Origin: Chloroflexi bacterium HGW-Chloroflexi-8
GTDB lineage: Bacteria > Chloroflexota > Anaerolineae > Anaerolineales > Anaerolineaceae
Assembly: GCA_002841995.1 (NCBI GenBank)
Contig: PHBS01000013.1
Location: 1 to 39,614, forward strand
Direction of reading: 5' to 3'
DNA length: 39,614 nt
Shown: positions 26,412 to 35,161 of the stretch, in pieces
Position numbering within the stretch: the stretch's first letter is position 1
Layout of the letters: each line of letters starts with the position of its first letter
Program-made: the position numbers and the translations under genes
Notes under the pieces: generated by a model
Databases searched by the model: none
Seen by the model: the letters and a program-made list of their open reading frames with translations, nothing else
What the model was told of the DNA's origin: nothing

Positions 26412-28499
26412 ATGGGTAGAAACCGTTTACTGATTTTATTATTTCTGTTTTTCTCAACATTTATTCTCGTCTCTGCTGATGTTCCTCCTCCCTTTCCGGT
26501 TACTCCGGAGACTGAAGCCGAACTATCGGCAGCATTTTTCAATAGGCTCGAAACCAAATCTACGACAAAATCACTGACTTTTGATCTTTTCACTCCAGAA
26601 GTAGATTCTGCATATACAAGCCCGGATGGTAGAACTGCTGTAATCTGGTTAGCACTGCGAGATGACTCGGGCCGATTATTGGCGACCGAACCGGGATTGG
26701 TTCTTGGGGTTCTTACGGATAACGGCTGGCAGGTTCTCTTACCCGGAGACCCGGGTTGGGATGAAACATTTATCAACTTACCCAAAGGATTACTCCCTGC
26801 AGAGCTAAGCCCAACACCACCGGATAGTAAGGTCGCACCAAATGTTGAGATCCAAACATTAAATGGATATTATCTGCCATATGCCGCTGATACTTCGCGC
26901 TGGTTGGAAGGATCTATAAGCCACTTCCAATCTATTCCGGAATTAGGTTATCCTTCCTGTACAGAATATTATTGCCGCTATGCGTTTGACTTTACTGATT
27001 CTGATCATTTTCCGCTGCTGGCTTCCAAAGGCGGAACTGTATTTGCTACTCGCGATAGCTGCTCTGACGGAGACGGAACCTGTACAAATTATATAGTTTT
27101 ATACAATGCGAGTGATAATGCTTATCAAATTTACCTGCATCTTGCTCACGGTACGATACCGGATAAACTCCAAAGTGGACAACCGACCGTTGTTCGTGGA
27201 CAATACCTGGGTGATACAGATGATACCGGTTATAGCACTTCCCAACATGTCCATTTTATGGTCGTGAACACAATATGGCCTGCCAGCGGTTATTATTGGG
27301 GACGATCCATTGATATTCGGTTTGCAGATGTGGGGATTAACAATGGTCTTCCCCGTACCTGTTATGAAGTTACTCATTTCCCTATCTATGATGGTGCGAC
27401 TGTATGCCTTGGAAACAGGTCTGATCCTCGCAACCCGAATAACGATTGGTTTGAATCTGGCAATGTCGGTGCTTTTCCCCCAACTGGAACATTGGCCCGT
27501 CCGGATTCAGGGGCCATTGTAACGGTAGGAGCAAATCCACTAATGGATGCCACAGCCACAACCGATGATGACGTTCGTGTAGCTGCTGTACGCATGGTTG
27601 CCAAATTGAATAACCAGTGGGTTGAGATTGGTCCAAAAGTCACGCAACCAGTTCGAACAAATTTTTATGACTGGGATGTAAATTTATGCGATGTTGGACC
27701 ACTCAATGGACCACTCGAAGTTGCTTTACGTGTCTGGGATCATGAAGGCAATGTTGCATCAGCACTTGATCCACGCACGATTCAGGTGGATCATGCCTGC
27801 CCACTCACCAGCCAACTCAATCCATCCACGACTTATGATTCAACCGCCGTTTTCTTGAATTGGAGTACCAATTATGATGGCTCGGATATTGGTTCATTCG
27901 ACCTTCAATGGCGCACTGATCCTGGAACATGGAATTCTGCCAACATGCTTAATGTTTCCGGCAGTCAGCGTTCCACCTGGTTTGTTGGTAATTTCGGAAC
28001 AAATTATGCTTTCCGGTTACGTGTTCTGGATAAGAACGGTGTGGTTGAAGCCTGGCCAGCAAATGACTCAGCAGAAACGACTGCCTCGTTACCTTCCAAT
28101 TGTAGTGAAGATGGATACGAACAGGATGACACAGTGGGTCAGGCTAAATCTTTGGCTTTGGGGACTTTGACCCAACATAACTTATGCGGAAACGCAGATG
28201 TCGATTGGATCAGGTTTAATGTGGTCAATCCCGGGTTTCATCAGATTCTGGCATTGTCGCAAAATGGTGGGGCGGCCGTGAAAATCACAGTTTATAATTC
28301 AACTGGGTCTACGGTATTGGCAAGTGGTCAGGCTTTCGGGATTGGCCAGCCGGCTAGTGTCCTTTTTAAACCCATGGCTTCAGGCACCTATACAGCGAAA
28401 ATCGAACCTCTGGTATCCAATTTAGCGGGAACAGGGGCAACCTATGGGATTAAGGTTTCGGAAGTGACCGTTTCTTACATGCCGCTAGTGTTCCGCTAA
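26412..28499 (+). CDS. Secreted multidomain protein: M23/LytM-like, Ig/FnIII-like and PPC domains
   Basis: A 695-residue exported protein. Signal peptide about 1-22. Residues 180-290 resemble an M23/LytM domain: D193 in RYAFDF, LLASKGGTVFA, YLHLAHG (H243, H246) and QHVHFMV (H279, H281). The position four residues before D193, where M23 enzymes have the first zinc histidine, is R189, so zinc binding may be altered or lost. Residues about 360-460 and 470-560 look like Ig/fibronectin-type beta domains. Residues about 565-690 match the pre-peptidase C-terminal domain (DGYEQDDT--QAKSL, DVDWIRFNV, SGTYTAKI). The chain ends in YMPLVFR, a tail I associate with secreted Chloroflexota proteins. Likely role: cell-wall or surface binding. 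A strong terminator follows. Confidence 0.8.
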   Translation: MGRNRLLILLFLFFSTFILVSADVPPPFPVTPETEAELSAAFFNRLETKSTTKSLTFDLFTPEVDSAYTSPDGRTAVIWLALRDDSGRLLATEPGLVLGVLTDNGWQVLLPGDPGWDETFINLPKGLLPAELSPTPPDSKVAPNVEIQTLNGYYLPYAADTSRWLEGSISHFQSIPELGYPSCTEYYCRYAFDFTDSDHFPLLASKGGTVFATRDSCSDGDGTCTNYIVLYNASDNAYQIYLHLAHGTIPDKLQSGQPTVVRGQYLGDTDDTGYSTSQHVHFMVVNTIWPASGYYWGRSIDIRFADVGINNGLPRTCYEVTHFPIYDGATVCLGNRSDPRNPNNDWFESGNVGAFPPTGTLARPDSGAIVTVGANPLMDATATTDDDVRVAAVRMVAKLNNQWVEIGPKVTQPVRTNFYDWDVNLCDVGPLNGPLEVALRVWDHEGNVASALDPRTIQVDHACPLTSQLNPSTTYDSTAVFLNWSTNYDGSDIGSFDLQWRTDPGTWNSANMLNVSGSQRSTWFVGNFGTNYAFRLRVLDKNGVVEAWPANDSAETTASLPSNCSEDGYEQDDTVGQAKSLALGTLTQHNLCGNADVDWIRFNVVNPGFHQILALSQNGGAAVKITVYNSTGSTVLASGQAFGIGQPASVLFKPMASGTYTAKIEPLVSNLAGTGATYGIKVSEVTVSYMPLVFR

Positions 28500-28526
28500 T
28501 ACATTCTTGAAATAAAATAGAAAATA

Positions 28527-28568
28527 AAAAAGATAACCGATTAATTTATATTATTCGGTTATCTTTTT
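28527..28568 (+). terminator. Strong rho-independent terminator
   Basis: AAAAAGATAACCGA (28527-28540) pairs perfectly with TCGGTTATCTTTTT (28555-28568), a 14-bp stem with a T-run on the 3' side, 28 bases after the stop of the secreted M23-like gene. Confidence 0.85.
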
Positions 28569-28951
28569 AAATGATTTTGTGATTCGAATTTGATAGCTTT
28601 GGATTAAACGAGACTGAAAATAAGCTGAACCTCGGGAGCGTAAACGATATTCAATTAGTGGCCAATGTTTAATATTTGGAGTTTAATTTTTTCTCATATA
28701 TTCATATTTGGCTTTTCCAATTGGACAGTGTTGGAATTAAAGATACCGATTAAGGAAGAATTGAGTTTAAATATTTAATGACTAAGATTTATAAGGATTG
28801 AGACTTGAATTTGTTTCAATATTTGAACCCGTGATAAATAATGGAAAAACAAATGGTTGTATATTAAAGGAAGAGACCTATCCGTTTCAGCAGATTTGAA
28901 GTACTTCATGTAAAATTCTAAATAACTAAAGTTTTTTTAAGGGAGAAAATT
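28569..28951. other. Intergenic region
   Basis: About 380 AT-rich bases between the terminator and the hydrolase gene. No gene relic or clear promoter was recognised; AAGGGAGAAAA at about 28940 is the ribosome site of the next gene. Confidence 0.4.
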
Positions 28952-29599
28952 ATGGAGGGAAAAAACAAATTTGGTTTCTCGGCTAAGCCCAGTATTGGTC
29001 AGGGTGCTGGAATTCTGGTTTTGCATGCTTGGTGGGGCTTGAATAATTTCTTCAAGGACTTTTGCACCCGATTGGCGGACGAGGGATTTGTGGTTTTTGC
29101 ACCAGACCTTTATCATGGCAAAGTTGCAACTACTATCGATGAAGCAAAACTACTTCGTTCAAAATTGAGTTCTAAACAAGTAGAATTTGAAATACTTTCA
29201 GGATTGAACCACCTACGCTCCACACCTGGCGTTTCAAAAAATCCGCTTGGACTAATTGGTTTTTCATTAGGAGCAAGGTGGGCATGTTGGTTATCATTGG
29301 AAAAACCGGATGAAGTTGGTGCAGTAACGATCTTTTATGGATCGAAGATTATGGATTATTCAAATTCCAATGCTGCATATTTGGGACATTTTGCTGAAAA
29401 TGATGAATGGCAAAGCATTTCTGGTGTCAGGAAACTTGAAAAATGTCTTAATATAGCAAATCGGCCGGTAACTTTTTATGTGTATAAAGGAACAGGACAT
29501 TGGTTCTTTGAAAAAGATCGTTTAGATGCATATAACCCTAATGCGGCTGAATTAGCCTGGAATCGAACTGTAGAATTTCTAAAAACGCAACTGAAATGA
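28952..29599 (+). CDS. Dienelactone-hydrolase-family protein with serine nucleophile
   Basis: A 215-residue alpha/beta hydrolase of the DLH family: LVLHAWWGLN (22-31) forms the usual oxyanion region, followed by RLADEGFVVFAPDLYHG (40-56). The nucleophile elbow is GFSLGARW with S105, where classical dienelactone hydrolases have cysteine. The acid is probably D151 (AENDEW) and the base H183 (GTGHWFF), both in family-typical contexts. GGGAGAAA precedes the ATG. The enzyme is cytoplasmic. With serine in the elbow it is more likely a general carboxylesterase than a true dienelactone hydrolase. Confidence 0.85.
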   Translation: MEGKNKFGFSAKPSIGQGAGILVLHAWWGLNNFFKDFCTRLADEGFVVFAPDLYHGKVATTIDEAKLLRSKLSSKQVEFEILSGLNHLRSTPGVSKNPLGLIGFSLGARWACWLSLEKPDEVGAVTIFYGSKIMDYSNSNAAYLGHFAENDEWQSISGVRKLEKCLNIANRPVTFYVYKGTGHWFFEKDRLDAYNPNAAELAWNRTVEFLKTQLK

Positions 29600-29723
29600 T
29601 CAGCCGTTTTGAATCCACAAAAAGTAAAAAAGATTAAAACTGCCGGGGATATTGAAATGTTGGTTTCACGTGCTTGCCAGGATTGTTTAATTTGGATCTG
29701 TGAAGACTTGTTGGGGAAATTGT

Positions 29724-30245
29724 ATGTCTAATGAAGGACAACCGGTTTCTCATAAACGCATATTTTGGGTGTATATCAACGCTTCGCAAAAAAACATCTG
29801 GGACGCAATCACAAAAGCTGAATGGACGCAGCAATTTGGGTATGGCTGGAGAATAGAATATGATCTGCGACCTGGTGGAGGATTTTGGGTTTTCACAAGT
29901 GAGATGATTAAACAGAACGGAGCAATAAGTGGGATTAAAGTTCCGGACCTAATGTTCAAGGGAGATGTGGTTGAAATGGATGCTCCCCATCTGATTACAC
30001 TCCAGTGGAAAATCGAGTTCGACCCACTAAAATATGAGAATAGTATTACTAATCTCACATTCGAGATTGCAGAGGTTCACGATGGTTTTTCAAAACTCAC
30101 ACTCACATTTGATAAAAAATATTCAGTAAATTTTCCTTTGATTCAACCTGTTGGAATGATAAATGGGTTTGAAGGATTCGATTGGCGCTTGATACTTTGT
30201 GATCTCAAATCACTTTTGGAGACAGGAAAAGGATTTATGATCTGA
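29724..30245 (+). CDS. SRPBCC/AHSA1-type small-molecule-binding protein
   Basis: A 173-residue START-like protein: INASQKNIWDAITKAEWTQQFG (19-40) is the AHSA1 opening, then YDLRPGGGFWVF, GDVVEMDAPHLITLQW and a late SKLTLTFDKK strand before the closing helix. A GTG at 29700 keeps the frame, but the ATG at 29724 has GGGGA at a good distance and is preferred. Such domains form a hydrophobic pocket; some act as Hsp90 co-chaperones, many are uncharacterised. It follows the DLH-like gene by 125 bases. Another SRPBCC protein is encoded at 34721-35161, but the two are not close copies. Confidence 0.82.
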   Translation: MSNEGQPVSHKRIFWVYINASQKNIWDAITKAEWTQQFGYGWRIEYDLRPGGGFWVFTSEMIKQNGAISGIKVPDLMFKGDVVEMDAPHLITLQWKIEFDPLKYENSITNLTFEIAEVHDGFSKLTLTFDKKYSVNFPLIQPVGMINGFEGFDWRLILCDLKSLLETGKGFMI

Positions 30246-30359
30246 CCGTGTACAATATATATTGTTGAAACACGAGCTGTCGATGAAACATATTTCTGAT
30301 TTGTTATTTTAAATAAGGAATGGCGATCATTCAACCATATCTATCTAAGAAAGAAAAAT

Positions 30360-31019
30360 ATGACTGACTTAAGAACACTGGCAATTTTTGATTTGGATAA
30401 CACTTTACTCGCAGGAGATTGTGAACTGATTTGGTGTTCTTTGATTGCTTCCAGAGGATTGGTAGATACCAAGTACATTGAGGAGATCAGTCAATTCTTT
30501 TTGGAATACGAATCAGGATCAATCAACTATGTTGAATATGATAAGATTCTATTACGTCCGCTCATTGGCTTATCTAAAAACCAATTAGATGATCTTGTTA
30601 AAATCTTCCTGGGGCAAATTCAACATTTATTCAGACCTGAAATACTTCGGCAATTAGAGCATCATCGTCAAGTTGGAGAAACGATTCTCCTTGTGACCGC
30701 TTCTATCAGTTTGTTGGCAGCACCTATCGCTCAACTGTTGGGAATCCCAAATCTGATTTGTACACAAATCGAAATAAATAATGGTTTGCCAACAGGCAAT
30801 TTGGTGGGAAAGCCAGTCTTTCATGAAGAAAAGGTATGGAGAGTAAAATCCTGGATTGAACAAAACTCAGTCACATTGGAAGGCAGTTGGGCATGGGGTG
30901 ATTCAAATAATGATATTCCTATATTGAGCTTGGTTGATCATCCAGTTGCAGTTTACCCGGACGATCTGCTTCGTAAACATGCAGTGAGAAATCATTGGCA
31001 GATTATAGAAAATAACTGA
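30360..31019 (+). CDS. HAD-superfamily phosphatase, subfamily IB (SerB/CicA-like)
   Basis: A 219-residue HAD hydrolase with all four motifs: I FDLDNT (D11 nucleophile, D13), II LLVTAS (T113), III K158 in HEEKVWRVK, and IV GDSNND (180-185). The helical cap between motifs I and II, with the EYESGSINYVEYDK segment, is of the IB type seen in phosphoserine-phosphatase-like enzymes. Substrate not defined; TIGR01490-type relatives are often annotated only as HAD-IB hydrolases. The A-rich AAGAAAG before the ATG is a modest ribosome site. Confidence 0.9.
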   Translation: MTDLRTLAIFDLDNTLLAGDCELIWCSLIASRGLVDTKYIEEISQFFLEYESGSINYVEYDKILLRPLIGLSKNQLDDLVKIFLGQIQHLFRPEILRQLEHHRQVGETILLVTASISLLAAPIAQLLGIPNLICTQIEINNGLPTGNLVGKPVFHEEKVWRVKSWIEQNSVTLEGSWAWGDSNNDIPILSLVDHPVAVYPDDLLRKHAVRNHWQIIENN

Positions 31020-31206
31020 TCCCAATACCTCTGTAATTTGAGTGAGAAGCATATAAGATGCAAAAAGATAAAAAAAAAGGAATTTTTGCTGTCTTTTTTT
31101 CATTAATTACAGTGATGGAATCTGATAAGATCAAAGAGTCGAATTTTATCTGACATTTCATTTAAAAGATTAATCAACCGGAATGTATTATTCATCTCCG
31201 TGAGGA

Positions 31207-32133
31207 TTAATTTTTCCTCTCTACCAGAAACCTATTTATCGTTTCTAATGTGGGTAAAGAAGGCTGGGCACCCAGTTGAGTAGCAGCCAAAGCACCTGCA
31301 GCGCAGGCAAATTCCACGGATTCCGTAGTCGATAAGTCTTCCGAAAGTGCAACAGCAAAAGCACCAACAAAAGCGTCCCCTGCTGCTGTGGTATCAACAG
31401 TTTGTACTTTAAATGCTGGTTGGTAAAATTGCTGATGGCTGGAGAAAAAACGGGCTCCTTGAGCACCGAGAGTCAGAATAACCATCTTCACGCCATCATC
31501 CAACAAGGATTTGATGGAGTTGAGTAATTTGCCTTCGTCATTCATTGTCCGGCCGCCGATAATTTCCATTTCAGTTTCATTCAGGATGAGTACATCGGTA
31601 TTTTTCAATAAGGCTATGGGTAATTGTTGTGCCGGTGCCGGGTTTAGGATGACCTGCATTCCACATTCTTTTGCTTGTTGAGCTGCAAAAAAAACCGTTT
31701 CCAATGGAATTTCCATTTGTAATATGAGAATATTGCCAGGTTTAAATAGAATTTTTGCGTTTTCTACATCCGGATTTTTTACCAGCGCATTTGCTCCCGG
31801 ACTTACCACGATGCTGTTTTGACCATGTTTATCCACCAGAATAATGGCCGTTCCGGTAGGAACATCTGAGCAGTGGGCAACCGCTTCTGTATTAATGCTT
31901 TCATGGGTGAAAGATTGTAGATGAAAATCCGCATAAACGTCATTCCCAACCCTGCCGATAAGAGACACATTACCACCTAACCGTGCTGCCGCAACTGCCT
32001 GGTTAGCACCTTTGCCACCTCCTGCAGTTTGAATATCTGCACTTAAGATGGTCTCACCGGGTGCTGGTAAGTGATCAACCCGCATGACCAGATCCGTGTT
32101 GATACTGCCTACAACGATGATGGATTTTTTCAT
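31207..32133 (-). CDS. rbsK: Ribokinase
   Basis: A 308-residue PfkB-family kinase that matches ribokinase closely: GSINTDLVMRVDHLPAPGET (9-28), GGKGANQA (39-46), NETE (185-188) and DTTAAGDAFVGA (247-258) with catalytic base D253. It phosphorylates D-ribose to ribose-5-phosphate in the cytosol. GAGAGG precedes the ATG on the minus strand. A perfect inverted repeat 32-47 bases upstream of the start codon looks like a LacI-family operator. No ribose transporter or RbsD lies in the window, so the gene stands alone here. Confidence 0.93.
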   Translation of the reverse strand: MKKSIIVVGSINTDLVMRVDHLPAPGETILSADIQTAGGGKGANQAVAAARLGGNVSLIGRVGNDVYADFHLQSFTHESINTEAVAHCSDVPTGTAIILVDKHGQNSIVVSPGANALVKNPDVENAKILFKPGNILILQMEIPLETVFFAAQQAKECGMQVILNPAPAQQLPIALLKNTDVLILNETEMEIIGGRTMNDEGKLLNSIKSLLDDGVKMVILTLGAQGARFFSSHQQFYQPAFKVQTVDTTAAGDAFVGAFAVALSEDLSTTESVEFACAAGALAATQLGAQPSLPTLETINRFLVERKN

Positions 32134-32165
32134 GGATAACCTCTCATAAATAAACGAACAGAGGA

Positions 32166-32181
32166 TCGAAATGGTTTTCGA
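32166..32181 (-). promoter_or_regulatory. Candidate LacI-family operator upstream of rbsK
   Basis: TCGAAATGGTTTTCGA is TCGAAA-N4-TTTCGA, a perfect 6-bp inverted repeat located 32-47 bases before the ribokinase ATG. Its symmetry and G/C-containing core resemble LacI/GalR-family sites. The regulator is not encoded here. Confidence 0.5.
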
Positions 32182-32290
32182 CTCATTTTTAATATTGTAT
32201 GCCTTTTCGAGTATTAAGAGGATTTATTCTGGAGGAAAAAATTTCTTATTTTATGTAAACTTTTATTTAATAGAAAGTTGTCCTGCCTTC

Positions 32291-32328
32291 AAAAAAAACA
32301 ATCAGGCTGTTTCTTATAGCCTGATTGT
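32291..32328 (-). terminator. Strong rho-independent terminator (minus strand)
   Basis: On the minus strand ACAATCAGGCT (from 32328) pairs perfectly with AGCCTGATTGT (to 32298), an 11-bp stem with a 9-base loop, followed directly by a run of seven further T (plus-strand A at 32291-32297). It terminates the quinone-reductase-like gene, whose stop is 87 bases upstream. Confidence 0.88.
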
Positions 32329-32414
32329 AGATAGAACAGTTTACAAATATTGTTTATGATTTTTTTTGAATTTTTACAACCCGATTTGAACAACAAGCGA
32401 AATCAATTCTGAAT

Positions 32415-33329
32415 TTATTGTATTGTCAGAACAACTTTTCCTGGAACCTTAGTTTGCATACGATATGACATTGCAGTGTTTATCTCTTCCAAAGGAAAAG
32501 TGCGATTCACGAATACCTGAACTATTCCAGAATCAATTTTTTCTGCAATTTTTGCCAGAATGTCAGCATTAGGCCAGGCACCAAGACCCATGCTGCGAAT
32601 TCCGCGTCGCTGAGGTTCATCTTGTGGGGTTTCTGCTAAAAGAGATGTGACATAACGGCCGCCGGAATTGAGTACATTATAGGATCTTTCCATATACTCT
32701 CCACCAACCAAATCAAGAACAGCATCGACATTCATAACAATGTTTTCGAACTTTTCCTGGTTTGAAATAAAATGATCGACCCCCATTTTTTGGATGTGGT
32801 CTTGTTTTTCAGGAATGTCAACCCCATAGACAAATGCACCTTCAGCCTTGGCAAGTTGCAAAGCCATACCTCCAACATTACCTGCAGCGCCATGGATTAG
32901 CAAACGTTCCCCGTTTTTCACTTCCAATAAATTAAAAAGCGAAATCCAGGCAGCCATGGCGGGTAGGGGAACGGCAGCGGAATAAATATAATCCAGTGAC
33001 TTTGGTTTTTTGGTGACCTCATGCGCTTTAACGGTAATGTACTCAGCGAAAGCGCCAGGTCCGAGGGGACTAAGCCCATAGACGGCGTCTCCAGGTTTAA
33101 CATGCAGTATTTCTTTACCTACAGCCACTACATCGCCAGCAAAATCAGTTCCCATGGTCAAAGGTACCTTCGCCATGCTCTGCAGATAGCCTGCCTGTAT
33201 GGCAGCGTCGAATGGATTGATCGATGCGGCATGAACGCGCACTAGAACTTCATTGTCATTTGGTTCAGGCTGGGGGACATCTTCTACATCAAGTGCCTTT
33301 CCCCAGTCATTAAGTCGCACAGCTTTCAT
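32415..33329 (-). CDS. NADPH-dependent quinone-reductase-like oxidoreductase (MDR family)
   Basis: A 304-residue zinc-free medium-chain reductase. N-terminal GroES-like domain with VRVHAASINPFDA (31-42) and MGTDFAGDVVAVG (59-71); NADPH-binding motif HGAAGNVGGMALQLA (146-160); C-terminal FPLEEINTAM. The usual zinc cysteines are absent, as in quinone oxidoreductase/zeta-crystallin relatives. AGGAGA lies before the ATG. It probably reduces quinones or alpha,beta-unsaturated carbonyls with NADPH. It is monocistronic, bounded downstream by a strong terminator. Confidence 0.92.
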   Translation of the reverse strand: MKAVRLNDWGKALDVEDVPQPEPNDNEVLVRVHAASINPFDAAIQAGYLQSMAKVPLTMGTDFAGDVVAVGKEILHVKPGDAVYGLSPLGPGAFAEYITVKAHEVTKKPKSLDYIYSAAVPLPAMAAWISLFNLLEVKNGERLLIHGAAGNVGGMALQLAKAEGAFVYGVDIPEKQDHIQKMGVDHFISNQEKFENIVMNVDAVLDLVGGEYMERSYNVLNSGGRYVTSLLAETPQDEPQRRGIRSMGLGAWPNADILAKIAEKIDSGIVQVFVNRTFPLEEINTAMSYRMQTKVPGKVVLTIQ

Positions 33330-34381
33330 ATCGATATTCTCCTATAAAGTGAATAACTTTTGATACGATATAAAAATAAGGTTATGGAATATTGGATTTG
33401 GTAGCGCTCCTTTCCGTTCTATCAATAAGAATTAACGTCTTTTGACAGATTGAGAAATTCTCTCGCCACCCTGGTTACAATGCGGACGTTGTTCCAGCAA
33501 TAGTTAATTTGAAAATATTATAAATCTTGCGCTTATAATACGACTAATATTATCCAAATAATACAAATATATTCAGTTTGTATAATCACAATATTTTGGT
33601 AAAGCATGATTTAGAAGATGATACTGGAAGTATCCAGGGGATTATTTTAATTCCCTTTTCATGGGTATTTTGAATTCAATGATTAATCAAATCCTGATAT
33701 GGGAGAAGTCTAAAAAAGGTGGAAAGGTGATACATATTTTATTCAAATTTTTACTCTAATTAATTGCAGACCAAGATTAGTGGGACTACATCTAAATTAT
33801 CAGAAGTTGTATCAAAAAAAATAAAATCCTAGAACTAGCAAGGTATAACCAATCAAAGATAGGACTGTAACTTCGAGCGGAGACAGACTTAGTGCTTACA
33901 CTTGGTCAGACTTGTGCCTAATCATTTCTCAGCACAAGGCCTAATCAACCATCGATGCGACCGGGTTTTAATTTGCGCTTGGTTCTTCCGAGGTGTTGTT
34001 TGTTTTTTCTCGTGATTGACAGGAATTTCATAATCGAAGAATGGCGTTCGACATCAGTCTCGATCAATTAGGTATTCCCTGAGATTGATTAACTAAAAAA
34101 CTTTTTCTTAGTCGAGTAGAGAATGATTTTATTGAACGGAATCCGAGTCATCAATTTTAAGTGTCTTTGCCTTTCTTTATGATTATTGAGGGTCTTTGAT
34201 GAGGTCCATGTTGATACTTCTAATAATGATTCAGCAACAAATCCCTTGGAGGATCAGGAGGCACATGATTAAATACTTTCATCCACCAGGATAATTAATT
34301 GGTGGATGAAAATTGGATATTAAACTTATCGGTAAATGAATTTTTTTCGAGTTTATTTAAATCGTGATTCTCAAGAATTTC
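33330..34381. other. Long intergenic region without recognisable genes
   Basis: About 1 kb, AT-rich, with no intact frame of gene-like quality on either strand. Minus-strand fragments near 33440-33500 read briefly like protein but cannot be assigned. The only clear structure is the hairpin at 34277-34311. Confidence 0.4.
34277..34311 (-). terminator. Perfect hairpin downstream of the GlsB/YeaQ-like gene
   Basis: TTTCATCCACCA (34277-34288) and TGGTGGATGAAA (34300-34311) form a perfect 12-bp stem around an 11-base loop. It lies 71 bases beyond the stop of the minus-strand GlsB/YeaQ gene. No long T tract follows on that strand, so it may be a terminator of moderate strength. Confidence 0.5.
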
Positions 34382-34627
34382 TTATTTCTTGATGAGACGA
34401 TAAATGAATATTACCAGAATTGATCCTAGCAACGCGACGATAATACTTGTGAGGTTAATGGCGCCAACTAAATTTACGCCAGTGAGGAGAGAGGATATCC
34501 AACCACCTAAAATAGCTCCGACTACTCCCAGAATCAAATTTGTTATCAGGCCAGTTTTAGCCTTCATGATTTTGGAAGCACCCCATCCAGCGATTAAACC
34601 GACAACGATTACAGCAAACAGACTCAT
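34382..34627 (-). CDS. GlsB/YeaQ/YmgE family stress-response membrane protein
   Basis: An 81-residue, very hydrophobic, glycine-rich protein with three predicted helices and the family pattern GLIAGWGASKIMKA...LILGVVGAILGGWI. Often annotated as transglycosylase-associated; no enzymatic activity has been established for the family as far as I recall. AAGGAGAAATAATC gives an excellent ribosome site. It sits downstream of the SRPBCC gene on the same strand with a gap of about 90 bases. Confidence 0.9.
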   Translation of the reverse strand: MSLFAVIVVGLIAGWGASKIMKAKTGLITNLILGVVGAILGGWISSLLTGVNLVGAINLTSIIVALLGSILVIFIYRLIKK

Positions 34628-34720
34628 GATTATTTCTCCTTGATTGGTTCCAACACTTTATTTGTCTTGCTTATATATTAAATAACACTAAGACAGAAGG
34701 AATGGTTCGAAAAAACGAAA

Positions 34721-35161
34721 TTAGAGACTTTCCACCAATTTTCTAAACATAACCATTGCTTTTTTGACACGTAATGCGTCTCTTGGGTTCCCACCTGCGA
34801 CAAAGCTGCTAAGAATACCACCACCCATTAGGGTATCTAATGTATATTCTACCTTGCACTCATCTGCGTTCAATCCAAAAAAACCACCGCTTGATCGCAG
34901 CTTAAAAACATGCGAATCTTTGTCATCACCCATTTGAGTCATTATTTCCAGACGCTTCGTCGGTTCAACATTAACTAAAGTACCTTTGCCGGTTTTACCT
35001 TCATCAGTCCATTCAAACGTTCCACCTGTAGTCGTCGATGTGACGTTTAGGACACTTTCAATACCTGGAAACCACTGTGGCCATTGATTGGGATTTATCA
35101 ATACTTCCCAAACTTTTTCAATTGGAGCATCGATTTCCACTTCACGTTCAAATTTTGGCAT
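34721..35161 (-). CDS. SRPBCC/polyketide-cyclase-like (CoxG-type) protein
   Basis: A 146-residue START-like protein: EREVEIDAPIEKVWEVLINPNQWPQWFPGI is the family opening in pieces, followed by GGTFEWTDEGKTGKGTLVNVEPTKRLEI, and a C-terminal amphipathic helix ALRVKKAMVMFRKLVE. Likely binds a hydrophobic ligand. AGGAGGT gives a strong ribosome site. A perfect 9-1-9 palindrome in the promoter region points to control by a dimeric repressor. It may be co-transcribed with the GlsB/YeaQ-like gene downstream. Confidence 0.85.
   Translation of the reverse strand: MPKFEREVEIDAPIEKVWEVLINPNQWPQWFPGIESVLNVTSTTTGGTFEWTDEGKTGKGTLVNVEPTKRLEIMTQMGDDKDSHVFKLRSSGGFFGLNADECKVEYTLDTLMGGGILSSFVAGGNPRDALRVKKAMVMFRKLVESL

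Noticed and set aside
26393-26785. A 130-codon minus-strand frame
   Set aside because: It is antisense to the signal peptide and early part of the secreted M23-like gene and shows no motif.
33440-33500. Minus-strand string reading like NVRIVTRVAREF, a possible gene relic
   Set aside because: It is too short and cannot be extended or matched to a known family.
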